Shown: positions 10,177 through 21,255 of the stretch, piece by piece
How positions within the stretch are numbered: the first letter of the stretch is position 1
Layout: every line of letters starts with the position of its first letter
NCBI GenBank assembly: GCA_022749755.1
Contig: CM040449.1
Coordinates: 9,123,657 to 9,187,656, forward strand
Origin: Azadirachta indica
Taxonomy: Eukaryota; Streptophyta; Magnoliopsida; Sapindales; Meliaceae
DNA length: 64,000 nt
Direction: 5' to 3'
Program-made: the position numbers and the translations under genes
The notes under the pieces: generated by a model
What the model was told of the DNA's origin: nothing
The model's input: only the letters and a program-made list of their open reading frames with translations
The model's database searches: none

Positions 10177-13100
10177 ATGGATAGGATGATAACCACCGAG
10201 CTGAAGATTAAGCTTGCCGACCATTTTCACACTGTAGTGTCATCGCAATGTTGATCGCGTTTGTTAAAGCAAGTTTTCCAAAAACTGACTCGGGCCCAGC
10301 ATGAGATATTTCGAAGGGCGTGCTTGGGTCACTTGCTAGAGCTAAAGGATATAAAGTTATCTGGAAATTTGGTGCACAATATGCTTTTACATGAGGTGGT
10401 GACAGAGGATGTGGAGGATGAGATGTGGTTTGTTGTCGGTGGGCACACTTTTCGTTTTTCACATATCGAGTTTGGCTTGATTACTGGGTTACAATTTGGT
10501 CCTTATCTGATTGATAATACTGGGGGAACAACAAGGCTCATAAATATATACTTCATAGGAGAGACAACTATACCCTTGTGGAAGATAGAGGCAGCATACA
10601 ATGCATTGAACTTTTGTCGGATTAATGACTTTGATGCAGAGAAGTTATTGTTGTATGTCATATTGGAGCTTGTTCTATTTGGAAGAGGACCAACTCTATC
10701 ATGCAGATATGTGGTTACTTCAGATAGTTGATAATTTGGAGAAGTTCAACCGTTATCCATGGGGATTGACTGTATTCACATACACATTCTAATGTTTGAG
10801 TAGAGTTATGTATACGTAGTTGGCGATGTACAAAGTTAAGCCTACCTAGCAAAAAAGAAAAGGGAAGAGGCATAAGAATCGGTATAATCTCGTGGGATTT
10901 CCATTTACATTCCAGGTATGATTTCTTTATCAATATTATGTTTCCACCTCTGCGATAGTTGTTGAAAGACATATATGGACTGATATAATGGTAACATTGT
11001 GCAGATTTGAATATATGAGGTGGTTTCTACAATCAGGACAGAGATGGGGACACGCACCAGTAATTGCTTACCTCGTATATTGAGGTGGGTTGTAAAGAGG
11101 AAGAATGTCTATGATACTGACTTAAAGACCTTCATATTCAATGACAGATAAGTTTAGATTTACAAATCATACAAGTTTTGCTTAGGCTCTATATTTGATC
11201 ATTGTACAATGGTTGATTTTTTTTTTTTTTTGGGCAGTCCCCTGCAATTTTGAGTGTGTTGAAGCCTGACCAAATTGAAAGAGGAAAGTTCTATGTAATG
11301 AACTTAGTCTCTGATCAGGTATTACAAGGGGAGTACAGGGCGATCTTTTCCCTACACTTAGTGGTAATGGCTAAGGGGTTCAGATAGATGACGAGTCTGC
11401 TTCATCGAGAAACGGAAGTCCAGATAAGGTATCTTATACCTATTATATTTTGAAACACTCGAAAGTATTAACTTATGCTAATGTGCCATGCACATGACAA
11501 GGAGAAAAAATATAATTTAGAGTATATTAATAATTTCATGTTTATGTTTTAGATTGTAGATCATGATACGTATATCCCATCGCCTATCCCGCACGGAAGA
11601 ATGGGAGGAAGGTGAACAAATTGAAGGTTTAGTTTGCACAGTAATTAGAAGAATTTATTTTATAACTTTGTACTTTTGTTTTCCTTACGATGAAGGTTTT
11701 ACTGCATAATATGATCCGATGGCCGAGCCCTCAACTCATTCTTCTACTGCTTCATATTCACACCACGGAGCCGCTGATTTCGTCGATGAGCTAGCATCAT
11801 CTCATTTTGGTCAGATCATACTTCGTGAGCTGCATTCCTTCCGTACTGATTTTCATGGCTACAAAGATCAGCAGACAGAAAAGTGGCATAGACACGAAGA
11901 TATCTTACGTGGTTAGGAGTTGTTACGACAGCAAAGAGGAACTCTTACAATATTGGTCAGAGAAGTGAGTACTCGAGTTTGCTCTGAACCAGATTAGGAC
12001 GTGCAGATGCTTGATAAAGACGTGCAGGTATGACCATCTCCTATGTAACTGTGGTTTCTTAACTTATAAGTATAAAGATTGGATTGTAGTTGATGATGTT
12101 GAATTTGACGTTATGGGTTGTTTCGCAGTACCTCAGGCCCCAATGATATGATATTATTAAATGTGATTGATTTTTATCCGAATTTTTTTTAGGGTATTCT
12201 CACATTTAAGGGAGACTCTATCCATTTTATTTAAGTGTAAGTTAATTCAATTGAAATCTTTGCTGATAGAATATTTTTTCGTGACTTTACAGTTTGATTA
12301 CATGGGTCAGGATAGTGTTCGTATCATTGAGCAACCTTCCTCCCCAAAGCAAACGTCAGTCGATACAGCCAAGAATACAGAGGAGTCAGTCACAGCGTTA
12401 CCCATATATGAACCCTTTCAAGCAACGAGGGCCCTCGACAAGGAAAGGATGGCCAACGTACGTTCAGCATATGAAATAGACACTATGCGGCCAATTCTTG
12501 AGAAGATGTGGACAGAGTATTTACAGTGGATGAGAACTCCAGATGTTTACATTGAGAGCCATATCATGAGGGTGACATCGAGTTGGGTAAGCATCATTAC
12601 TAATGAAGGACGATGGCTAGAGGACACGGTATGCAACGTAACAATGTTTTCCTATATTTAGCAGGTTTAAGAACATATCTTCTTTAATTTTTTTCTTTAA
12701 TATTAGATTCGATCTAACAATTTCCTTAAATTGTAGCATATTGATGAGTACATGTTACTGCTAGCCCATAGATAGGGAGCATGCTCCGAACAGGTACCCC
12801 AACGGTGGACTGTTGCATTTACACACCTTTACATATGTTGGCCCTAAAATTGTATCTATTGTTGTTAATATTGTACACTAAGTCTTTCATTTTTTGGGCG
12901 AATCGTTGCAGACGTATTTACGGTGTGTATGAAAAGATTATCTTAAGGGGCATCTGGCAAAAGGAAGTTTTCTCCAAACATTAACATTGAGTCACACGTA
13001 GAGGGCAGAAAGAGCACTATCCATTACCCATGGTGGACTGGTAATGAAGTGTTCATATGTATTAGCATTAGCTCTTGTCATTGGGTTACATGTCTAGTAC

Positions 13101-13447
13101 ACTTTCAGAGATGACGTATCACGGTCCATGACTCGGCGCCTTCAGTGTATTCTGATAGGGAGATGACCAATGTTATGAGGCCCATGTGCGAGCTTATGCC
13201 ATTTCTGCTATATGATGCAGGTTTTTATGATGTGTGGACTAAGATCGAATATCGCGTTGATCTGTTTGAGTTGGTACGCTCAGTGGATGGAGTGTCTCAT
13301 CAAAAAGTGTCCGGAGATTGCGAAGTTTTCACCTGTATGTATATATATTACTTAAGACTAGGCAGATCTCTTAATTTTTTGTCATTATGTGGGCCGGTTT
13401 TTAGGAGGAAAATAGCTGTAAAGTTATGGAGGGGTCAGTTGTTGTAG
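10177..13447 (+). pseudogene. DUF1985 / Ulp1 (C48) protease-like gene carried by the MULE, degenerate
   Basis: Ulp1-type cysteine proteases cleave SUMO or related isopeptides; plant MULEs carry versions of unknown role. The N-terminal part (10261-10731) is a DUF1985 domain, with FEFGLITGL-type wording (here IEFGLITGLQFGPYL), followed by FNRYPWG near 10745 and a PRILRWV...NVYDTD block near 11070-11130. The protease part carries GRWLEDT, continuing after an intron (12629-12736) as HIDEYMLLL. The His (HW, codon 13079), Asp (VHDS, codon 13130), Gln (HQKVSGDC) and Cys (codon 13319) of the C48 family are all present in one frame. Stops break the gene, including TGA at 10252 and TGA at 13112, so it is a pseudogene as it stands. 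Exact exon borders are not resolved. Confidence 0.8.
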
Positions 13448-13559
13448 ACAATTGGTGTAGATATATTTCTGGATGGATATTTAGTAACAATCATGCTCGA
13501 TGCTGAATGTGTTCAAAACTGTTGATTATTTGGGACTAAACTTTTCTTTCCTTCTTTAT

Positions 13560-15060
13560 TTCTTTTGTAAAAATCGAAACTTTTGTAAGAAATTTCGTAT
13601 GACATTGAACCTTATGGTATGACAGAAGCAAAACTTTAGCAATATTATCTGTCACTGGTTTTAGAAAAATCGAAACAACAGTTTTGAACACGTAAAAATT
13701 TTGGTTGTGATCGAAACTGTTGGGTATTACGTGATCGAAACGTCTTATATTTTGCTAACGATTCTGGAAAAATCGAAACTGCTGATCACAACGTGATTGA
13801 AATTTCTAATATTTTGTCACATTTTCTAGAAAAATCGAAACTATAGTTTCGATCACCTTATAAATTTGGTCGTGATCGAAACTTTTGATTGCTATGTGAT
13901 TGAAATTTCTGATTATTACGTGATCGAAACTTCTAATATTTTGTCACTTTTTCTGGAAAAATCGAAATTATAGTTTTGATCACATTAAAAATTTTGGTCG
14001 TGATCGAAACTGCTGTTCACTAGATGATCGAAACTTTTAATATTTTGTCACTTTTTCTGGAAAAATCGAAACTATAGTTTCAATTACATTAAAAATTTTA
14101 GTCGTGATTGAAACTACTAATCACTATGCGATCGAAATTTCAAATTTTTTTAATTTGTTCTAGGAAAATCGAAATTGTAGTTTTGATCACGTAAAAAATT
14201 TTGGCCGTGATCGAAACTTTTAAGCACAACATGATCGAAACTACTTATACTCTGTCTCTGATTCAAAAGAATTGAAAAATAGTTTCGATCACATTATAAA
14301 TGTCACTTGCGATCGAAATAATATATTCACGAGATTGTTGAAGTTTAACCCCAAACTTGAATATGTAGTTGTCGACAAATTTGAGCTGTAGTAGCTCCCA
14401 TATGCTCACGCTATTGCAACATGTAGACATATTCGCTTCTCTCATTATACCCTGTGTGCACACTACTACATTATTCACTTTGTTGCTTATTTCTCACCTA
14501 AATTACGTTAAACTTCACGAGATTGTAGAAGTTTAAACCCAAACTCGAAATGCAAGACCAGATACACAGTCATGGTACAAAATCTAGTAAAATTCTAAAT
14601 CAATGATTTTTTGAGCAGTCCCACTCAGTCAAGTAGGTGTTTCTGTAGAAATCAAAACTGTAGTTTCGATCATGTTACAAATATTACATGTGATCGAAAC
14701 TTTTGAGTATAACGTGATTGAAACTTTTTAGTACAATGTGATCAAAATTGTCTCTTCCATATTAATGTTTTAGAAAAAAATTGAAACTGCATTTTTCATC
14801 ATGATTAAAGGTTTATATGTGATCGAAAGTGTAAGAATACTTTGTAATTGATTTCACATACTTAGTATCATATAATATCTAGATGGTTTCATTCACATCC
14901 CTAATTTTTCGCACATTCGAAATTGTAATTTTATGTTTATTCCGGAGAATTCAAAAAAATTGAAAGTTATTGCAGTTTCGATCACAAGGTAAAAAGTAGT
15001 TTCGATCACGTTCAGTTTTAGTTCATGATCGAAATTACAGTTTTGAAATCTCGTGAATTT
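13560..15060. repeat. Array of GATCGAAA motifs in both orientations
   Basis: By eye about 25 copies of (A/G)ATCGAAA lie here, with roughly ten one-base variants. Many sit in the context GTGATCGAAACT, some inverted as GTTTCGATCAC. A perfect 20-bp palindrome occurs at 13834-13853 (ATCGAAACTA plus its complement). A longer module (TTTTGTCAC, TTCTGG, AAAATCGAAAC, GATCAC, GGTCGTGATCGAAAC) recurs irregularly every 60-125 bp between about 13,740 and 14,230. The array lies between the convergent 3' ends of the two MULE genes. Function unknown. Confidence 0.85.
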
Positions 15061-15379
15061 GAAGAAAACTGATGGTATATTAATTAATTTTGTTTGTTTT
15101 AGTGGGGGTACCCGAATATGTAAACATCATACAATGGATACATACAAAATGTGTAAAAATAACATCAGTAATAAAACAATTCAAAATAAACAGAAAAATT
15201 ATATTTGTGAGTGCAAATAATAGAATTCAAAAAGAACAACACATATTTCAAGTAAACAAAATGGTACAAATAATGCAAACATTTAATACCTTTGTCTGTA
15301 AGTTATTTTGTTGGTTTGGAAGTGCATAACTATAAAAAAAAATAAAAAAACCCTTACATATGCTTAAATTGAACACATG

Positions 15380-17844
15380 TCATTGACCATGGTGGAGGGG
15401 GATAGGATTTTTGCATGTGGCACGATTATGTCCAACTTTTTGATACCTAGAACAGGTCCGATGAACAACTTTCTCTCCCATTGAAGGAATTCATTGTTTC
15501 TTAAGTCGACCAGAAGAAGGGCATTATCTGAGTGGATTGACATTAATTTCTCATAGTTTATTTGGGATCACCCAGTCTATATTATTCTTAATTGAATGAA
15601 TAGACTTTGCATATGCATTCATCCAAGCGTTAGTAGTGTAGTAGTGTGCGTACAATGAATTGTGAGAAAAACAAATATGTCTGCACGCTGCAAGAGCGTG
15701 ACCACACGAGAGTTGCTGCAGGTCAAATTGCCGACAACTACATGTCTTATCTTGTAGGTGTACAACCTCAACAACACCACGAAGTTTAACTTCAAATTCG
15801 AAACGTAACACCGGATGCACAATCATGGTACAGAATTTCTCTAATTCTAAATTAATTACCTTTTGAGTAGCCTCAGTCAGATAGGCATTTCTTCTTAAAG
15901 CCTTTTCCCTATGCTCATAAAATCATCTTTGAATATGTGACCTAATATGCTCTGCTAACACAGTAATGGGTAGCCTCCGAGCACTTTTTCAACAATGCAT
16001 TCATACTCTCAGCAATTGGTTGTCATTAGGTCATACTGCCGAGATGGAAAATATGCTCTTGCCCATCTATTAAGTCCAACATTGTTTTCCAAGTAGTCAG
16101 CTGCTGTTGGATGTATCCTCCTCATATTTTACAAATATTCGTTACACTCAATTATCGATAAATCTTTGTAACACGAAAGTACGCAGTCAAGAAAGTCTTC
16201 ATTTATTGCAATCGCATCTTGTACTTTGCCTTCACATTTCTAGATATGTGATAAGAACAAAAACTATGGGCTGCCTCTGGGAATACCGTGGCTACAACCT
16301 TCTCAATGTTATTGTGCCGATCTGATATGAATAACAAATTCTCTACTGGCTCAATCGCTTCTTAAAGCTTTACTAAAAACCATTCCTATGACGCATTATT
16401 CTCAAATCGACAACACCGAAACCAATAGAATAAATTTTGTCATTTCCATCAAATGTAGTGGCCACGAATAATGTCCCTCTATACATTCCCTTCAAGAACG
16501 TACCATCAATGACAAGAACGGGACGTATTGTGCTGCGAAATCTTTGAATGCATGGCCCTAGTGCCATAAAGAAAAATAAGAAATGGTCATCAACATCTTT
16601 TTGAATCGCTGTTACTGTCTCAAGATTTTTCTACCCCAACACATGACAATACAACGAAAATCCCTTGAACGATTCGGATGGATCGCCACACACGAGCTTT
16701 AATGCATGTTCCTTACTTCGCCATGACGTCATATACCTTAAGCGAACCCCATAATCATTGTGAATATCGTCATGAAGATTTATAAGAGTATAAATTCTAC
16801 TAGCATCTGTAAACTTATCCTTGATTAGTTCTCCTATTAACCAAATCGATGCTTGCCGATGACCATCCTACAAAAGTAGTTCTTTAACACCATTAAGCCT
16901 AATTTGTCTCGAAGTTCTTGCTTCATATTAAAAATCTGTCACACACAAACATTACTTGATCCCGTACTTAAGGATGCTAAGGTTGTTGGTATCGTAATGC
17001 ATGGCGTAACAGGAGGCAATCATCGAATAAATTGATTTGAAGTAGATGGAGCTGTTACTGAGTTATTAATATAACTAGGCTTGAAATCACAACCTTTCGT
17101 TTCTTCGATATCTTCGGCTACGACATTTCTTCTTTCTTCACACTGATTAGTAGTATGATTGCCGCCAATATCCGGTTGATAACTATGATAATCATTATCA
17201 TTATCTTTATTGTATCGAGGAGGAGAATCGTCTCCACATATGGGTGTCACATCATCAGAAAATAAATTACAATATTGAGCAAGTCTTTCATGGGCTTCAC
17301 TTAATTGGGAGTAATTATCTGCTAGGCCTTGACCTATGTATTAAAATTCTGTGTTGTAGTGAAAATTCGGTGATGTTGCAGGAAGTGTATCATTCACTTG
17401 ATTACTTCCACTCGAAGACCTAAACTGGGTTGGTATTGTAGGGACTCCACCTGTTGTACCATGATTAGAAACTTGTGGCCTTATTTGTTCTCCACTACTT
17501 GCACGATCCAGCGTGATGTATAATGGACAATAACCTCTTTTATTTGTCATGTACTGACTATTAGCAATCATAAACGCTCGAAAGTCAAATTCGTTGGTAA
17601 TATCTGCGACCAACTGCCACCCTTCTGGTTCTGTACACAACGAATATATTATCCTTATTTTAATGATATATTCGGAAGGAGTAATATCCAATGCCTTATA
17701 CAATATCTACATAAATTCATTATAAGTTATGTTTCGTTCCACGCACATGCCTCTTTGCCTCCCCCCAATACATTTTTTACCTCTATCCGGTATTTGCTCC
17801 CATAAGCCCCTGTTCACGATAACTATTGTTAATGGCTCTGTCAT
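15380..17844 (-). pseudogene. mudrA-like: MURA-type MULE transposase, degenerate
   Basis: Read on the minus strand from MTEPLTIVIVNRGLWEQI (17844) to a stop at 15380, about 820 codons and apparently intronless, the usual MURA length. Recognisable in order are an N-terminal MuDR-type region, YGVRLRYMTSWRSKEHAL (about 16.7 kb), the first catalytic Asp in VIDGTFLKG (codon 16505-16507), the second in FISDRHNNIEK (about 16.3 kb), CSYHISRN (the C..H signature), AESMNALL (about 16.0 kb), a SWIM zinc finger with CSCRQFDLQQLSCGHALAAC (about 15.7 kb) and a zinc-knuckle-like CSRYQKVGHNRATC near the end. Several stops and frameshifts interrupt it, for example TAG near 17705, so it is inactive as written. 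Key motifs are well kept, pointing to recent decay. Confidence 0.88.
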
Positions 17845-18009
17845 ACCTATACAAAACCTCAACAATATTAACAATATTTTATACACAATTCTAATTAAAG
17901 ACAATTTTTCATCATTTAAGAAGAATTAAAGTTGCTTAAATTTTGCTTAAAAATGAGGGGAAACGGCAAATTTTATGGTGCTCTTAAAAAACTTTTAAGT
18001 ATGACCATT

Positions 18010-18190
18010 TATCTTTAATCGAAGATAACTTTCGATCATAGGTAATTTTTTCATCACGGTCGAAAGTTAGTTTTCGATCATGTGAAAAACCATTCATGAT
18101 CAAAAGTTACTTTTGATCACAAGTATTTTTTCTCATGATCGAAACTAACTTTCAATCATAAAGAAAAAATTGCCCATGATCGAAACTATG
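18010..18190. repeat. Second GATCGAAA motif cluster near the MULE right end
   Basis: CTTTCGATCAT, GGTCGAAAG, TTTTCGATCATG, and two CATGATCGAAACT copies, plus variants, lie within 180 bp, roughly 400 bp inside the right TIR. It is the same motif family as the large array at 13.6-15.1 kb. Confidence 0.75.
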
Positions 18191-18469
18191 TTGTAGAATT
18201 ATTTGCAAAATCTCAATTTTCATTTTCTCCCTCAATCATTTATACCAAATATATTCAAACAATCTACATACACCTCAATAACAATTTCTATTACCATAAT
18301 CTCAAAATACATACAAACAACATCAATTTTTATATTTTTAACAAACTTTTTTTGTTTTTCAAATTAAAATTACCCACCTGCTTATACAAATAGTTGGTTG
18401 ATTTCCTTCAATTCAAACGATTGGTTAGTAGTTTGTGGTAAAAAAAAACTAGAGAAGAAATAATTTTAT

Positions 18470-18570
18470 TGAAAGAATACGGAAGAAAGAAGAAAGAAAA
18501 AAGAAAGAGAGAAAAAAGAAAGAAGAAAGAAAGAAGAAAGAAAAAAAGAAGAAAGAAAGAAGAAAGAATG
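18470..18570. repeat. Purine tract (GAAA/AAGAA)n
   Basis: About 100 bp almost purely of A and G on the plus strand, in irregular AAAGAAG units, just inside the MULE right TIR. Confidence 0.85.
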
Positions 18571-18580
18571 AGGTTTTAAT

Positions 18581-18700
18581 TTTTGGGTTAAAGGTAATTT
18601 TATCCAAAAAAGAGTCAGTTGGTCATTTTTTAAAAGGATTTTAAACAGTGGTCATTTGAGAAAAGTGGGGGTGAACAGTGAGTATTTTTGTAAATTTTCC
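18581..18700 (-). repeat. MULE right terminal inverted repeat
   Basis: Inverted copy of the left end: the outer 84 bp (18617-18700) are about 95 percent identical. It abuts the right target duplication at 18701-18709. Confidence 0.92.
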
Positions 18701-18709
18701 TTCTTTTCC
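18701..18709. repeat. Right 9-bp target-site duplication of the MULE
   Basis: TTCTTTTCC directly after the right TIR, pairing with the left copy at 4258-4266 with one mismatch. Confidence 0.7.
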
Positions 18710-19080
18710 TACAGCGTTGGCAAGGTAAGACGACGATGGCTAGCAAATGGAGCTGAGGCAGGATAGCGACCATAACTCACAAGATTTCTATCCTTTTTTT
18801 CCTCTTTATCTCTTCTTTTCCTCATCTCTTCTTATTTTTGCCTCAACTAGGAAAGCAGTCGCCCTATTACTGCAGTCAACTAGGAAAGCTATCCTAGGAT
18901 CTTCGTTGTTGACTAACAATGTCATCACGTGTGACTTGCACAACCCAATTTGTAGATTCATTTCTGTAGATTGAATTTGTGATTGTGGGCTAGATTTGGT
19001 GGTTTATTTATATGATTGTGAGTTTATTGAAATGAAAATTTCTAATTTATCTTTGGATGTTGTTGAAATTGAAATCTTGA
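18710..19080. other. Right flank of the MULE, unassigned
   Basis: Slightly GC-richer than its surroundings, but no domain is recognised. Short open frame only. Confidence 0.4.
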
Positions 19081-19680
19081 TTTGATTTTGGGTAATTGAA
19101 AACCCTAGTTTATTTTGGAAAACCTAATTTAATTTTGGGTGATTAGAAATCTAATTTATTTTGGAAAAGCTTCAATTTAATTTGCAAACCCCTAATTTGA
19201 TTAGGTGATTTGTCTTTTGGCTCTATTTCCATTTTGGATTGCTTCTTTATTCTCTCTAACATCCAAAATAAAAAAATAAATATGAGATTCTGTTGCTTTC
19301 CAATATCCAAATGGTCGAAAAATCAATATTAGATTCTCTTGCTTTCTCTATCCCATGCTTTAGACTTCTACCTGTTACAAATTATTCTTGTTTTGGTATT
19401 GCATCACCTTTGATTCTTCCCTTCATTGCTCTACTTTGTTATGCTTTCCTTCCCTATTGCTACATAAAAACAATGATTTGATAAAAGTTAAATTCTAATT
19501 TGATTTTGAGTGAATAGGCAACCCTAACTTATTTTGAAAAATCCTAATTTAATTTGGAAAACCTTAATTTAATTTTTTTTAGTTAGATTTTGTTTAATTG
19601 TTAATTTAATTTTAAATAATTAGAAATCTAATTTAATTTTAAAAATCCTAATTCAATTTTGGGAAATCTTAACTTGATAT
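19081..19680 (+). repeat. Degenerate short repeats of CCTAATTTAATTTTGG type
   Basis: Phrases such as CCTAATTTAATTTTGG, TCTAATTTATTTTGGAAA and CCTTAATTTAATTTT recur irregularly about a dozen times, spaced roughly 20-35 bp in two blocks (19.08-19.2 and 19.5-19.68 kb). It is probably a decayed minisatellite. No gene seen. Confidence 0.6.
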
Positions 19681-20023
19681 GAATTATAATTATCATTATA
19701 TTATATATTGTATTATATATTAAGTTGTCATCCATAGAATTTGAATCCGTGGGATAATGAAACAAAACTTTGGCTGACGAAGAGACAGAAAAAGAGAAAA
19801 TAAATATTTAATTGACTTTAAGTATATAATTATTTTATTTTTTCAAGAATATATGTATATATTACTAATTACTGGTAATTTTGTCTTTTTAATACATAAT
19901 CCAGTAATCAACTTTTCACATAGGTTATTTGTCTGTTATGCATAGTATTATATATAAGGGTAACTTAGTCATTTTACATCCACTACAAACACTAGCTTAA
20001 CAAGACTTTTGCAAAGTATAACA

Positions 20024-20442
20024 GGTCCGTTTGATATAACTTTTTAAATAAAATTTTTAAAGTAGAGTTTTTACTTGTAAAATTTTTATAATTAACTTTT
20101 TTAATAAAAGTTTATTAGTCATTTAGTTGTTACAAATAACTTTTAAAAAAAATTTGAATAATTATTTTAATAGATAAATTTTTAATATTTTATTTTAAAA
20201 AAATATTTTAGAATTTTTAAAATAAACTAAGAGTATTTTAAATAATTTTATTTTTTAAAAAAATTGAGGAAGTTTTACTGCCAAAACCTCAAATTTTAAA
20301 TTTTTTTAAAAAAAAATAGTTTTTTTTTAATTTTCAAAAACTTTTTTATATTGTTAATCAAATAATATTAAAAAATTTTAAAAAAATATTTTATCATTAA
20401 AATTTTTTTTACCAATAAAAAAATCAAATTAAACGAACACTT
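20024..20442 (+). mobile_element. AT-rich MITE, copy A (reference copy)
   Basis: Begins GGTCCGTTTGATATAACTTT and ends with AAATTAAACGAACAC, whose reverse complement (GTGTTCGTTTAATTT) resembles the start, so the ends look like imperfect terminal inverted repeats. The interior shares long stretches with 35.54-35.94, 48.27-48.64 and 49.52-49.80 kb, including ATTATTTTAATAGATAAA. No target duplication was settled; hAT-type is possible. Confidence 0.65.
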
Positions 20443-21019
20443 ATCCCTTAGCATGGGTCCAGAGGGTTAACAGTATAAATTATTCGAATTTTGTTATCTT
20501 TTGCGGTTAGCCGGTAGAGAATGGGATTGTATTGATAACTTTTCAAATTTTTAAGGTATATTTAAAAATTATTAATAATTTAAGGGATTAAGTTAAAGAT
20601 ATCCAATTTTTAAACTATTAGAATACAAAAATAATTAATTTATATTTATATTATTATTAACTAATAATAACTTTATTATTTTTAAAATGATATGATAATA
20701 AAAAATATTATTAATAATCAAACTTTTATAAATAATATGTTAATAAAAATTTATTACATTAATATACCTAACAATTATACTACTAAAGTCATATATTAAA
20801 TTAAAATATTTATTAAAACAAAAATAATATATAGATCATTATGGTATGATAAAAAAAATAATTATAATAATAAATTCATTGACAAAAAATGTCCCTAATG
20901 GAATTGTAACTGAGAATATATTAAATCTAAGGATCTAAGTGTTATATATATAATAGTTAGCAAAAATATAATAGTTTTTACAATTTCAGGGATCTTAATG
21001 TTAATAACCTATATGCGTG
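20443..21019. other. AT-rich intergenic sequence
   Basis: Very AT-rich, with many TTA/TAAT runs. Nothing recognised. Confidence 0.5.
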
Positions 21020-21043
21020 TCAAAATCCTATAACTAACTTATT

Positions 21044-21255
21044 TCCTCCGCCGCCGCCCTCACCGGTCTCCTCTCGTCCGAGTACTCCCACGCCGTTGCT
21101 GCTGCTGCTGCTGCTGCTTCGTCCTGTGACAAGCGAGCCCTCACCGTCTCCTCTCGTCCAAACACTCCCCACGCCGTCGCTGCTTCTTGCCCTCACCGAC
21201 TCCTCTCCGCTCGCATCTTATTTGCGGCTGCTGCCAGATTGTGGAGGATAAAGGT
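21044..21255 (+). other. GC-rich exon-like patch with internal repeats
   Basis: One frame stays open through the patch, rich in Ala, Ser, Leu and Arg, with a (GCT)n run of about seven codons at 21097-21118. It carries about two and a half imperfect repeats of some 65-70 bp beginning CTCACCG(G)TCTCCTCTCGTCC. A GT that could be a donor follows (AAAG/GTATTTG near 21255). No in-frame ATG lies upstream and no domain is recognised. It could be a 5' exon of an unmodelled transcript or part of a repeat. Confidence 0.35.

Larger units (their letters stand above)
4267..18700. mobile_element. Mutator-like element (MULE), 14.4 kb, Ulp1-carrying, with captured host fragments
   Basis: Both ends carry matching inverted repeats: the first 84 bases of the left end and the reverse complement of the right end differ at only four positions, with weaker similarity to about 120 bp. 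The element is flanked by TTCTTTTTC (4258-4266) and TTCTTTTCC (18701-18709), a 9-bp target duplication with one mismatch, the Mutator superfamily hallmark. Inside are a MURA-type transposase pseudogene (minus), a DUF1985/Ulp1 protease pseudogene (plus), arrays of a GATCGAAA motif, and fragments of host genes in the left arm. This combination resembles the Ulp1-bearing plant MULEs known as Kaonashi-type. Both genes contain stops, so the copy is probably non-autonomous now, but similar TIRs suggest fairly recent insertion. Confidence 0.88.

Noticed and set aside
18747..18974. 75-codon open frame right of the MULE
   Set aside because: No family resemblance, low-complexity Phe/Ser/Leu content, no supporting splice or start context.
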